Part shown: positions 52,724-61,466 of the stretch, one piece after another
Numbering within the stretch: position 1 is the first letter of the stretch
Layout of the letters: each line of letters begins with the position of its first letter
From: Oscillospiraceae bacterium
GTDB lineage: Bacteria; Bacillota; Clostridia; Oscillospirales; Ruminococcaceae
NCBI GenBank assembly: GCA_016296505.1
Contig: JAEDJD010000005.1
Location: forward strand, 46,779 to 110,778
Direction of reading: 5' to 3'
Length of the DNA: 64,000 bases
The notes under the pieces: generated by a model
Databases searched by the model: none
What the model was told of the DNA's origin: nothing
The model's input: only the letters and a program-made list of their open reading frames with translations
Program-made: the position numbers and the translations under genes

Positions 52724-53225
52724 ACTGAAAGTTTATATTAAGGATACACAGCATGAGGTGAAAATTCCGGTCGGAATCCGACTGCTCATCCGTCGCTGCT
52801 GTCAGGCTGTTCTGTCAACAGAGGGCTTCCGTCATGATACCGAAGTCAGCGTATCCTTCGTCAATAACGAGGAAATCCGCAAGCTCAATTCACAGTACCG
52901 GAATAAAGATATGGAGACCGATGTACTCTCTTTCCCGCTCTGCGAGGGCGATCATCTTGAGATTAACACTGAGAATGGCTTTGTCCTGCTCGGTGATATT
53001 GTCATCTCTATGGAAATGGCTGTCAAACAGGCAAAAATGTATGGACACGTTCTGGAGCGCGAAGTCGCTTTCCTGACCGTTCATTCCATGCTGCATCTGC
53101 TTGGCTACGATCATGAAAAATCCTCGCTGGAGCAGAGACAGATGCGTGAAAAGGAAGAATCTGTCCTTGAAAAGCTCGGCTTCTCCAGAGATATCAGCTA
53201 TGTTACACCGGAGGAGCAGGAATAA
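52716..53225 (+). CDS. ybeY: Endoribonuclease YbeY
   Basis: 169 residues. The zinc motif H-x3-H-x5-H is His123, His127 and His133 (VHSMLHLLGYDH); Ser replaces the Gly of the usual HGxLHLxGYDH, without touching a ligand. It matures 16S rRNA and takes part in ribosome quality control. It begins within the phoH stop region after AAAGGA, and era follows 3 bases after its stop. The Bacillus order has dgkA and cdd between ybeY and era; they are missing here. Confidence 0.95.
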   Translation: MAKLKVYIKDTQHEVKIPVGIRLLIRRCCQAVLSTEGFRHDTEVSVSFVNNEEIRKLNSQYRNKDMETDVLSFPLCEGDHLEINTENGFVLLGDIVISMEMAVKQAKMYGHVLEREVAFLTVHSMLHLLGYDHEKSSLEQRQMREKEESVLEKLGFSRDISYVTPEEQE

Positions 53226-53228
53226 TCC

Positions 53229-54140
53229 ATGCAGGAAACCAATAAAACTAAAATTCTGTTCGCGGCGATTGCAGGACATACCAACGCCGGAAAATCCTCG
53301 CTGCTCAATACGCTCATCGGAGAAAAAATCGCCTCCGTCAGCCCGAAGCCGCAGACCACGCGTACTCGGATTACCGGCATTCGCAATATCGAGCAAACAC
53401 AGCTTGTCTTTACTGATACGCCCGGTCTGCATCGCGCACGTACCAAGCTCGGCAACCAGATGCTGAAAGCCGCAAAAGAAGCGGTTTCTGAAATCGACTG
53501 CGTAATCTTTATGCAGGATTGCACCAAGCCCCTCGGAGAACAAGAACAGGTCATGCTCGATAACCTCACCAAACAGGGTACGCCGGTGATTTTTCTCTAT
53601 AATAAAATTGATCTGCTGAAGGACAAGTCTGCGCTTGCGCCGCTGCTTGTAGAGGCAGAACAGCGTTGGCATCCGGCAGCAATTATTCCTATTTCGGTCA
53701 TCCGCAATGACGGCGTGCCGGAGCTGATCGAGGAACTGCTCAGCCGCGCCGTGGATGGACCGCATTATTTCCCATCGGATATGATTACCGATCAGCCGGA
53801 ACGCGTGCTTGCGGCGGAACTTGTCCGTGAACAGCTCCTCTATCTTTTGCAGGACGAGGTGCCTCATGGCGTCGCAGTCGTCACAGAATCGTTCTCCGAA
53901 CGCGAGGACAAGGATATTCTGAATGTATCCGTACTGATCTACTGTGAAAAAGAGTCGCATAAGCGCATGATTATCGGCAAAAACGGTGCGATGCTCAAAA
54001 AAGTCGGTGCAAATGCAAGACGCGAACTCGAAAAGTTCTTCCGGATTCAGGTCAATCTCCAGACATGGGTAAAGGTCAAGGAGGACTGGCGCAACCGTAA
54101 TATGATGCTCGAACAGTTCGGGCTGAATTTCGATCAGTGA
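53229..54140 (+). CDS. era: GTPase Era
   Basis: 303 residues. G1 is GHTNAGKSS, with the P-loop Gly-Lys-Ser kept but differing from the common GRPNVGKST; G2 region PQTTRTRITGI; G3 DTPGLH; G4 NKID; G5 SVIRNDG in place of SA. The C-terminal KH domain contains IIGKNGAMLKKVGANARREL. Era binds 16S rRNA near its 3' end during 30S assembly. It belongs to the ybeY-era transcript. Confidence 0.95.
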   Translation: MQETNKTKILFAAIAGHTNAGKSSLLNTLIGEKIASVSPKPQTTRTRITGIRNIEQTQLVFTDTPGLHRARTKLGNQMLKAAKEAVSEIDCVIFMQDCTKPLGEQEQVMLDNLTKQGTPVIFLYNKIDLLKDKSALAPLLVEAEQRWHPAAIIPISVIRNDGVPELIEELLSRAVDGPHYFPSDMITDQPERVLAAELVREQLLYLLQDEVPHGVAVVTESFSEREDKDILNVSVLIYCEKESHKRMIIGKNGAMLKKVGANARRELEKFFRIQVNLQTWVKVKEDWRNRNMMLEQFGLNFDQ

Positions 54141-54209
54141 TACTTTGAACAGGCTGTCATCAGGCAGCTTGTCATATAAGTTTTCCATATTTTTCAATGA
54201 CTACAAAAC

Positions 54210-54261
54210 TTGATTCCGCATATGCTAACCGCAAAAAGGAGGCTTGCATATGCGGAATCAA
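54210..54261 (+). promoter_or_regulatory. Stem-loop enclosing the ribosome binding site and start codon of the yqzL-like gene
   Basis: Perfect 16-base arms, TTGATTCCGCATATGC (54210-54225) and its complement (54246-54261), around a 20-base loop. The Shine-Dalgarno AAAAAGGAGG is in the loop and the ATG (54250-54252) in the 3' arm. The start codon would be paired, so the structure could throttle translation of the small gene and the coupled recO. Confidence 0.75.
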
Positions 54262-54450
54262 AATGCTTATCTGACCGGCAGAATGGCGGAGAAACAGCAG
54301 CAGCAGTGCTGGGATACCTTCTGCCAAAGCGGCAGAATCGCGGACTATCTCGAATACCGCGCCTGCTGCACAAACGAGGATCAAATCTATGCAGACGCAT
54401 CTGACTATCAAGGGGCTGGTGATTCGGGAAACGGCTTATCAGGACGCTGA
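54250..54450 (+). CDS. Small YqzL-like protein upstream of recO
   Basis: 66 residues. The segment CWDTFCQSGRIADYLEYR resembles the core of Bacillus YqzL (a W..F..TG.I..YL pattern), a small protein encoded between era and recO. The position is identical here, which supports the call. A strong AAAAAGGAGG precedes the ATG but lies in the loop of a 16-base-pair stem. The 3' part overlaps recO by 62 bases in another frame, so the C-terminal 20 residues are longer than in YqzL. Function unknown. Confidence 0.65.
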   Translation: MRNQNAYLTGRMAEKQQQQCWDTFCQSGRIADYLEYRACCTNEDQIYADASDYQGAGDSGNGLSGR

Positions 54451-55153
54451 TAAAATGATCGACCTGTTCACCGAAAGCGGCATTCGCACAGTGTATGCAA
54501 AATCTGTACGCAAGCCGGGCAGCAAATACGCCGCCGTCACGCAGCTATTTTCTTATGGAGAATTCTGCCTGCGATGCAGCGGCGAAAGGCTATATCTGGA
54601 CAGTGCAGTTTCGCTGAACCTTTTTTTCGGGATCCGGAATGACCTTGACGCACTGGCGCTCGCTTCATATTTTGCAGAGCTGACGCGCAAAACCGCGACT
54701 ACGCAAAAGCAGCCGCAGATTCTGCGGCTGTTTCTGCTTGCGTTACATCATCTTTCAGAGCACTCCAGACCGCTTCTGCTCATTAAGGCTATCTTTGAAC
54801 TACGGTTCATGACAGAAATCGGTATGATGCCAAATCTCATTTGCTGTGAATCCTGTATGGTCTATCTGCCAAAGCATCCGGTCATGCGCGTCCGGTTTGC
54901 AAATTTCGTCTGCCGCGAATGCATTCAGATCGGAGATTCCCGCGATATTCCGGCAACGCAGGCGGTTCTGCTCGCCGCAAGACACGTTGTTTTTTCCGAA
55001 TTCGATCGACTGTTCCAATTCCGAATCAAGGGCAAAAGCGCCGAAATATTCATAGATTACACGGAAAAATATTTGCAGCAGACGCTCGGTATGCGAATCC
55101 CATCGCTTGAATTTTTCAATGCGCTTCAAAGTCCGCCGTTTGATGATGAATGA
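54389..55153 (+). CDS. recO: DNA repair protein RecO
   Basis: 254 residues. OB-fold N-terminus (LTIKGLVIRETAYQDADKMIDLFT), then a helical domain and a zinc motif with CCESC and CRECI (four cysteines in the pattern C..C and C..C). RecO loads RecA at gaps with RecF and RecR. ATG 54389 has GAGGAT upstream. It starts inside the yqzL-like gene, so translation is probably coupled to it. Confidence 0.93.
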   Translation: MQTHLTIKGLVIRETAYQDADKMIDLFTESGIRTVYAKSVRKPGSKYAAVTQLFSYGEFCLRCSGERLYLDSAVSLNLFFGIRNDLDALALASYFAELTRKTATTQKQPQILRLFLLALHHLSEHSRPLLLIKAIFELRFMTEIGMMPNLICCESCMVYLPKHPVMRVRFANFVCRECIQIGDSRDIPATQAVLLAARHVVFSEFDRLFQFRIKGKSAEIFIDYTEKYLQQTLGMRIPSLEFFNALQSPPFDDE

Positions 55154-55169
55154 AAGGAATGGAAACGCT

Positions 55170-56522
55170 GTGAGAACGATTTTATTTGAAACCGAACGAC
55201 TGACGGTTGGATCATTCATTCCTGAAGATGCTAACGATCTTGCAGATATTCTGACGGATCCCGAAGTGACCTTTTTTGAGCCGTATCTGACTTTTACGCG
55301 AGAGAAATGCGTTCAGGAAGCAGTCCATTTATCCAAAAGCAACGAGTTCTACGCCGTATTGCAAAACGGAACAGTCATCGGGAAAATATATTTCTCTAAA
55401 CAACAGGCGGATACCTATACGCTTGGCTATACATTCGGAGCTGCGTATCAGGGAAAAGGATTCGCCGCAGAAAGTATCGGCGGTTTTCTGGAATATGCGT
55501 TTTCGGAATGGAACGTGCGCAGAGTGATTGCAGAAATCGACGTCAGAAACAGCAATTCCGTAAAACTCGCAGAACGGATCGGGATGCGGCGCGAAGCAGA
55601 ACATAAGGCGCTGTACCCCGACAAGCATATCCCTGCGCGCTATCATGATTTTTATATCTATGCGATTCTGAAACAGGAATACATCCGCAAAGACAAGAAA
55701 ATCATAAAAACAAAAAATCCCTCTCTGACGCCGGAAGAAATGCGAGCAGTCAAATTCTACGAGGGAGATATCACTGAAAACGATCGCGATGATTCATTCT
55801 GGGGCGACGCGCGTGCGTATATTACGCTGAACGCGCTTCTTTATGACAATCTTGCAACGGAATACGTGCGAAGCCATGAAGGAAAACGGCTCAATCCAGC
55901 AATATCCGCCAATTCACCTCGACTCGTCCGGCTCTATGCCGCACTGCTTTCTGCCGCTGAAAAAGGCGTACAGACAGCGGATATGATCTGTTATCGTGTA
56001 GAGCGCGCAGACGATTTTGAAGTCTGTCTGGAGCGCGGCATGACCAACGCATTTACCTCAACCTCTCGCAGCGGCTTTCTTCCGGCTTATGGCGATAAAC
56101 AGAAGATCGTCCTGCTCTGCTATCATGCTCCTGCCGGTACACCCCTCATCATCTTCTCAAACCTGCTCAATCAATATCTGAAATCCAATGAAGATGAAAT
56201 ATTGCTGCCGCCATTTCTGCGGTTCGATGCTGAAAAACGTCCGCTGACGGACGCCGATTGCTGCATTTTCGACCAGAACGACGCACCGCCGATTGCCGCC
56301 TATGACCTTTATATTCTGCCGAAGCAGCATATCTCACTCTGCACAGAACACGCTGCTGCGCTGCCGGACATCTATCCGACTGTTGCAAAACTCTACGCAC
56401 AGATACAGCAAAATATTCCGGAAGATCATCTGAATCCGGATGATCGTGCCGCCTATCTGCAATACAAGCGCGCACTCCGATGCTGTTTCAAACATTCCGA
56501 TCCCCCGACAACCATTTTATAA
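55170..56522 (+). CDS. Fusion of GNAT acetyltransferase and ADP-ribosyltransferase-like domain
   Basis: 450 residues. N-terminal domain (1-170): a RimJ/RimL-type GNAT fold, with FETERLTVGSFIPEDANDL, the acetyl-CoA motif YQGKGFA (93-99) and VRNSNSVKLAERIGMRREAE. A Lys-rich linker (171-185) follows. The C-terminal domain (about 190-450) has the three marks of R-S-E ADP-ribosyltransferases in order: Arg276 (ICYRVE), STS at 297-299 (AFTSTSRSG) and ExE at 341-343 (NEDEILLPPFLRF). The bi-glutamate pattern fits arginine- or similar-specific enzymes. No signal peptide, so it should act in the cytoplasm. GTG 55170 lies 16 bases after the recO stop and keeps the AAAGGA site at 11 bases. Function is inferred; the domain calls are the solid part. 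Confidence 0.8.
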   Translation: MRTILFETERLTVGSFIPEDANDLADILTDPEVTFFEPYLTFTREKCVQEAVHLSKSNEFYAVLQNGTVIGKIYFSKQQADTYTLGYTFGAAYQGKGFAAESIGGFLEYAFSEWNVRRVIAEIDVRNSNSVKLAERIGMRREAEHKALYPDKHIPARYHDFYIYAILKQEYIRKDKKIIKTKNPSLTPEEMRAVKFYEGDITENDRDDSFWGDARAYITLNALLYDNLATEYVRSHEGKRLNPAISANSPRLVRLYAALLSAAEKGVQTADMICYRVERADDFEVCLERGMTNAFTSTSRSGFLPAYGDKQKIVLLCYHAPAGTPLIIFSNLLNQYLKSNEDEILLPPFLRFDAEKRPLTDADCCIFDQNDAPPIAAYDLYILPKQHISLCTEHAAALPDIYPTVAKLYAQIQQNIPEDHLNPDDRAAYLQYKRALRCCFKHSDPPTTIL

Positions 56523-56536
56523 TACAAAATATCAAC

Positions 56537-56579
56537 AAGCGTGCGGCTCTGTTTCATTCTACAGAACCGCACGCTTTTC
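56537..56579. terminator. Bidirectional terminator
   Basis: AAGCGTGCGGCTCTGT pairs with ACAGAACCGCACGCTT (one bulge or mismatch), 8-base loop, TTTT tail. Convergent genes meet here. Confidence 0.85.
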
Positions 56580-57264
56580 ATAGTCCATATTTTTTTCGGA
56601 TACGCAGGAGTTTATCTCCGATTGGCTTACGCAGAATCAGCAGGAACAACAGATTGGATACCGCATACAGGCAAGTCATCGGCAATGCTGTTGTCAGCGC
56701 AGCCGCATATGCGCCCCATGTAAATTCCTTGTACGTCCAGATCGTTGTCCAGACATCAAGCAGCATGGAATATGCTACGCCAGATAGTATTCCATAGACA
56801 TACAGCAAAAGCGGCAACCGTCGCAGCGGCTTTTCCAATATGCCGGCAAAAAAACCAATCAATCCCCATGCAAGCATCTGGAACGGCGTCCATGGACCTT
56901 GTCCCATGATCGCGTTGGACAGCACCGCCGACAACGCACCAATCAGAAAACCGGCTTCTGCGCCCAGATACATCGCGGAGAGAACCGTCAGTGCCGTGAT
57001 CGGCTTGAAAACCGGAAGCAACCGTCCAATCACCGAGAGCGCTGTCATCACCGAAACGAGTATCATCCTGCGCGTACCAATCTCGCGGCGCTCAAAACCG
57101 GTCAGAAACAGCAGCAATGCCAGTCCAACCATCAAAAAGCTCACCAAGGCATAATACTGCGATTGAATTCCTAACGGAAGCAGCAATACAATCGACGGCA
57201 TAATCGCAAACGGCAGCGCAATACGCAGCAGCTTCCGAATCTGTTCTGACCGGATCACAAGCAT
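56578..57264 (-). CDS. ECF transporter S component, probably for cobalamin
   Basis: 228 residues, seven or so membrane helices starting at LRIALPFAIMPSIVLLLPLG. The middle (RRMILVSVMTALSVIGRLLPVFKPITALTVLSAMYLGAEAGFLIGAL, quoted in part: TALSVIGRLLPVFKPI) has the pattern of ECF substrate-binding proteins. An Ala-rich first-helix motif for EcfT contact is plausible. The S component gives substrate specificity; cobalamin is inferred from the riboswitch and the transcobalamin-like partner, not from this sequence. AAAGGAG lies 8 bases before ATG. It is the last gene of the operon and ends at the terminator. Confidence 0.8.
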   Translation of the reverse strand: MLVIRSEQIRKLLRIALPFAIMPSIVLLLPLGIQSQYYALVSFLMVGLALLLFLTGFERREIGTRRMILVSVMTALSVIGRLLPVFKPITALTVLSAMYLGAEAGFLIGALSAVLSNAIMGQGPWTPFQMLAWGLIGFFAGILEKPLRRLPLLLYVYGILSGVAYSMLLDVWTTIWTYKEFTWGAYAAALTTALPMTCLYAVSNLLFLLILRKPIGDKLLRIRKKYGL

Positions 57265-57282
57265 AAGTATCTCCTTTCGATA

Positions 57283-58917
57283 TCACGACGCAGACGCAGC
57301 AGATCTGCCGATCACATCTTCGACTGTGACAGTATGATGATAAAAGCCGCGCGTGATACGGCTCACCGCCGTCGTATAAAACGCATTTTCAGAGAAAAAT
57401 CGGGACGGAATATCCGATGAGATCAGTGCGCCGCGCGACAGAAATCCACAGCGGTCTGCATGACTAGCCGCAAATTCAATATCGTGCGTCACAACTAAAA
57501 TCGTCACGCCCTGCGCCTGCAATCCGTGCAGCACATCCGCCAGACGCGCCTTCGCCTGCGCGTCCAGCCCCTTTGTCGGTTCGTCGAGCAGAAGCAGACG
57601 CGGTTTCGTCAGCATTACCTTGGCAAGCGCCAGAAGCTGCTGCTCACCACCGCTGAGATCATACGGATGCTGCCGCATCAACGGTGACAGATCAAACGGA
57701 AAATCTTTCAGAAGCTGCTGATAATTTTGATCCGTTTCCGCAAGCTCCTCCTCCGCCGTATTACAGAGAAAAACCGTCTGCACATCCTGCGGCAGCAGCG
57801 ATACACAATTTTGATGCAGGCTGCGGTTATCGTAATCCGAAATCGGTTTTCCGAAGATACTGACCTTACCGGCATAGCATCGCAAAATTCCGGACAATAC
57901 AGATAATATTGTGGATTTACCTGCGCCGTTTCCGCCAACCAGACAATAGAACTCCCTTTCATATACCGAAAAACTGAGATCCTGCAAAACATCTCTGTCC
58001 CGACGCGTATACCGGAAATATGCCCCCGATACCGTCACGGCATCCGCGCACTGCGTTTGTGGAATCGGCAACGACTTCGCATGATGTTCCGGCGGCAGCA
58101 ATGGCATCATCCATGTCCGCGCTTCACAGACGGACAGCGGACATTCACATTCCGGACGCAGCGCATGATATAATCGGACTGCGGCAGGCATTCCGGCAAG
58201 CACATCCGCGTCAGACGGCATTTTTTCCAGCAGACTGCGCGGTGTTCCCTGCATGACAACTTTTCCCTGCTCCATCAGTATCATCTGCGAACAGAGTGGA
58301 ATCAGCTCCTCCAGACGGTGCTCTGCAATCAAAATTGTCACGGAAAAATCCTGATTCAAACGGTACAGCGTCGTCAGAAAATCGGACGCTGCAATCGGGT
58401 CGAGCTGCGCAGTCGGTTCATCGAGCAGCAATAGACGCGGCTGCATAATCATGACGCTTGCCAGATTCAAAAGCTGCTTCTGTCCGCCTGAAAGTGTTGC
58501 CGGATCGCTGTCGAGCAATGACTCAATCCCGAAATATGATGCGATCTCCGCAATGCGCCGCCGCATAATATCCGGCGGCGTCTGCATATTTTCCAAGCCA
58601 AAAGCCAGCTCGTGCCAAACTCGATCCGTCACGATCTGCTGCTCCGGATGCTGCATGACAAAGCCGATTTCAGCTGCGGCTGTCCGCGCGTCCAGATCTG
58701 TAATCGGCGTACCGAAAAATGCAACGCTGCCCTGCTGTGTACAAAGAGGCGTCAATTCACGCTTCAGCATCCGCAAAAGCGTTGTTTTCCCGCAGCCGGT
58801 TGCACCGCATATGACCGCAAAATCCCCCTGCTTCAAATGAAAGGATACATCCGACAGTATCGGCGCGTCGCATTCTGGAAATGTCACCGTCAGATTTCTA
58901 ACCGCAAGCGCTTCCAT
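57283..58917 (-). CDS. ECF transporter ATPase, two ATP-binding cassettes fused (EcfA-EcfA')
   Basis: 544 residues. First cassette: Walker A GATGCGKTT (38-46), signature LSGGQKQLL (142-150), LLLLDEPTAQLDP. Second: Walker A GGNGAGKST (328-336), signature LSGGEQQLLA (421-430), LLLLDEPTKGLDAQ. Each half has its own Q-loop (FVMQHPEQQI and LLPQDVQTV). Normally EcfA and EcfA' are separate proteins; here they are joined, so a single chain powers the transporter. ATG 58917 is 8 bases after AAAGGAG; an ATG two codons earlier is too close. Overlaps ecfT by 28 bases. Confidence 0.92.
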   Translation of the reverse strand: MEALAVRNLTVTFPECDAPILSDVSFHLKQGDFAVICGATGCGKTTLLRMLKRELTPLCTQQGSVAFFGTPITDLDARTAAAEIGFVMQHPEQQIVTDRVWHELAFGLENMQTPPDIMRRRIAEIASYFGIESLLDSDPATLSGGQKQLLNLASVMIMQPRLLLLDEPTAQLDPIAASDFLTTLYRLNQDFSVTILIAEHRLEELIPLCSQMILMEQGKVVMQGTPRSLLEKMPSDADVLAGMPAAVRLYHALRPECECPLSVCEARTWMMPLLPPEHHAKSLPIPQTQCADAVTVSGAYFRYTRRDRDVLQDLSFSVYEREFYCLVGGNGAGKSTILSVLSGILRCYAGKVSIFGKPISDYDNRSLHQNCVSLLPQDVQTVFLCNTAEEELAETDQNYQQLLKDFPFDLSPLMRQHPYDLSGGEQQLLALAKVMLTKPRLLLLDEPTKGLDAQAKARLADVLHGLQAQGVTILVVTHDIEFAASHADRCGFLSRGALISSDIPSRFFSENAFYTTAVSRITRGFYHHTVTVEDVIGRSAASAS

Positions 58918-59768
58918 GTCCATTTCTCCTTTCCCTCATGAATCAAAGGCAAAGCCGCCAGTAAGCCGCTTGCTGCGAGAACGCCGTAATACGGCAGACG
59001 CCGCGCCGCCGGTTCGCAGACCGGATAATATTGCCAATCCATGACGCCTGCCGCAATACCGGCTATGACTGTCGCCGCAAGGAATACCGTCGCAGCAAGC
59101 AATACGATATCTCCCGTATGCCAGCGAAAATATGTGAAGCTGCTGCGTTTTCCGATGCCGTAGCCGCGTGCGGACATACTGTTTGCGGTGAGGATGCCAT
59201 TTTCGAGCGCCCATGTCACCAAAATCGAGAAAATACGCAGTTCTGCGCGGATATCGTCAATCAGATGTCCTTCACGGTATAAGCCGATGGCGCGCTGTGA
59301 CAGTCGTATTTTCCGCATCTGCTGCCGTAACAAGGTCAGATTCCGTATCGACATAGAGAAAATCAGCGCAAGTTTCGGTGACAAATGCCGAAATAAATAA
59401 AATAGCTTTTCACTTGTCATCAGATCCGAAAAGCATCGAAACCAATATATCACCGCTGCGAGCCGAACGCCCGCCACGACACCGTAAAACAATGCCTCCG
59501 CTGTATAAGCGCGCTGATTGATGAAAAACAACACGGTCGTTCCATGCTGATTCCAGAGTGGATTGATGAATGCAAACAACACTGGAATACCGATTGCGGC
59601 GATATGAAATCCCACTTCTCTGCCGCCATTTCGCATCACGAAAAATACGACTGCACAGAGAAGTGATATCAGAAGCAAAATCGGTTCCATACAAAACATC
59701 GTGATACCCGCCGTCAGCAGCAGATGCACCGTCACTGCTGCCGGATTCATATGTTCAAAGCTCCGCAT
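58890..59768 (-). CDS. ecfT: ECF transporter transmembrane protein EcfT
   Basis: 292 residues. Membrane helices at about 12-45, 50-70, 95-115 and near the C-terminus. The long cytoplasmic coupling helices contain the family motif ANSMSARGYG (ARG signature), and LTLLRQQMRKIRLSQRAIGL is the preceding coupling segment. It couples ATP hydrolysis by EcfA to the S component. I place the start at ATG 59768, 10 bases after AAAGG; GTG 59777 is an alternative. Confidence 0.88.
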   Translation of the reverse strand: MRSFEHMNPAAVTVHLLLTAGITMFCMEPILLLISLLCAVVFFVMRNGGREVGFHIAAIGIPVLFAFINPLWNQHGTTVLFFINQRAYTAEALFYGVVAGVRLAAVIYWFRCFSDLMTSEKLFYLFRHLSPKLALIFSMSIRNLTLLRQQMRKIRLSQRAIGLYREGHLIDDIRAELRIFSILVTWALENGILTANSMSARGYGIGKRSSFTYFRWHTGDIVLLAATVFLAATVIAGIAAGVMDWQYYPVCEPAARRLPYYGVLAASGLLAALPLIHEGKEKWTWKRLRLEI

Positions 59769-59801
59769 CTGCCGCACGCCTTTCCATCACAACTTTTATT
59801 T

Positions 59802-61466
59802 TTATAAATCCACCGAGTAGAACCAGACGATTCGATCACCGTCATGCACGGGACAAGCGCCGCAGCCAAGCGACGGTCGCTCGCCGTTGATCGTATACGT
59901 CCAACCGGACAAATCGCCGAAATCAAACTCATAAAGCGAAGCAATGCCACGTACATATGCCGTACTGACCGCGCCGCCCGATACGCCGTCCACCTCAATT
60001 TGCAGTTCATATGCTTTCACTGCGTCATACAAAAGTTCCAGCACATTTTCATTTTCTGAAATTGCAAACGCTGTCAGCGGCATCATCACGCCGTCAGGCG
60101 GAAAGCGCTCACCGCCGGGCAGTCCGCAAATTGCATCGCAGCGAATTTCCATTGTAACCGTGCCGCCGCCGGAACGCGATGTATTTTCATAAAACTGATC
60201 CGGCGATTCAATTTTGATGAACCAGATCAATGCCGTCACAGCGACAAATCCGCCCAGAATCGTCAGATAAGTCTTGGAACTTCGGCGTTTCCGAATCATA
60301 CATACTATCGCAATCGTACCGAAAATGATACCTGCCGCCAACGTCAGCGGCAGCCGGTACGGATATTTTTCCATTGTACTTTGGGGATTGGCAGGCTGCG
60401 CCGTGGTATGAATGATTTCGGTTGTTTCACTTGTCATCGCGGATACGGTTTCCGAAGCAGATATCGCAGTCGTTTCATGTTTCTGCGGAAATGCGGACGA
60501 TTCCAGAGCAAGCGGCGATATCTCTCCATGAAACAGCATCATATTTCGTCCGGACTGCTGCAATTCAGCCGCAGTCAGCGCCTCATACACCTGCATCGTT
60601 GCCATATCGCTGACTTCTCCGCCGTGCGTATGCGAGAATCTGCCGTCCGAAGTACGGAATTGCAGAATGCCATCCAGAAGCGTATTGCCGGATGCGATAA
60701 AGCGATCATCCGAAAGCGCGTCGATGCCGAGCAGCGAAAGCGCTGTCCAGACCTGCGCCGTACTCTCCGGATTCTCTACCCCAAGACTCTGATAGGCGCC
60801 GCTCGGAAGCTGCGCCGCCGATAAAAATGCAATACCGTCTGATACTGCATCGGATACGATCTCCGTATTGCGATAAGGCGCAAGCGCCTGCAATGTCATC
60901 GTAGTGACATCGACATCGCCGGCGTCCCCCTTTAGCGACCATCCGCCGTCTAACGACTGTCTGGAAAGAAGCTCGCTGATGATCGCCTCAGCCGTAAACG
61001 ATTCGGACGGAACGCCGTTGTTTATGAGATGCAGCGCAAAAATCCAACTCATAATACCCATTTGTCCGGCGCTCCGATCGAGCAGCTCGGTACAGATAGC
61101 AGGCAGCTCCGGCGCACAGGATGCAAGCGTAAGCGCCATACGTTCACACGTAACCGCAGCGGAAGGATTTTCCGATGCCAGATAATCCTGCAAAGCATTG
61201 CAATATGCTGACAGATCATATCCGCCGCGCGCAGATAGAATCATCGCATACCAATCCGAAGTGCCGAATCCCGTCTGCGCAGGAAGCGTTTCATCCAGCC
61301 ATTTCTGCACATCTCCGCTGCTGACCGATTGCAGCAATTCCTCCGCATATACTGGCACACGATCATCAAACGCCGACGCATGAAGCGGAACAAGCAGCCG
61401 GATACCACACAGAATCAAAAACAATACGGCATATCCGGCTGCATATATTCGTTTCCGTTCAATCAT
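59802..61466 (-). CDS. Transcobalamin/intrinsic-factor-like membrane protein (alpha toroid plus DUF4430)
   Basis: 554 residues. N-terminal signal or anchor helix (10-30). Residues 35-320 form an alpha/alpha toroid of the squalene-cyclase/transcobalamin type, with repeat turns SLDGGWSL (171-178), LPSGAYQS (220-227) and TSDGRFSH (272-279). A Thr/Ser stretch (332-365), then two membrane helices (372-391 and 400-418) and a DUF4430 domain (about 435-552, ending GWTYTINGERP and DRIVWFYSVDL). Toroid plus DUF4430 is the two-domain plan of human intrinsic factor and transcobalamin, which hold cobalamin between the domains. The start ATG overlaps the preceding stop by 8 bases and lacks a good ribosome site, implying coupling. 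Confidence 0.82.
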   Translation of the reverse strand: MIERKRIYAAGYAVLFLILCGIRLLVPLHASAFDDRVPVYAEELLQSVSSGDVQKWLDETLPAQTGFGTSDWYAMILSARGGYDLSAYCNALQDYLASENPSAAVTCERMALTLASCAPELPAICTELLDRSAGQMGIMSWIFALHLINNGVPSESFTAEAIISELLSRQSLDGGWSLKGDAGDVDVTTMTLQALAPYRNTEIVSDAVSDGIAFLSAAQLPSGAYQSLGVENPESTAQVWTALSLLGIDALSDDRFIASGNTLLDGILQFRTSDGRFSHTHGGEVSDMATMQVYEALTAAELQQSGRNMMLFHGEISPLALESSAFPQKHETTAISASETVSAMTSETTEIIHTTAQPANPQSTMEKYPYRLPLTLAAGIIFGTIAIVCMIRKRRSSKTYLTILGGFVAVTALIWFIKIESPDQFYENTSRSGGGTVTMEIRCDAICGLPGGERFPPDGVMMPLTAFAISENENVLELLYDAVKAYELQIEVDGVSGGAVSTAYVRGIASLYEFDFGDLSGWTYTINGERPSLGCGACPVHDGDRIVWFYSVDL

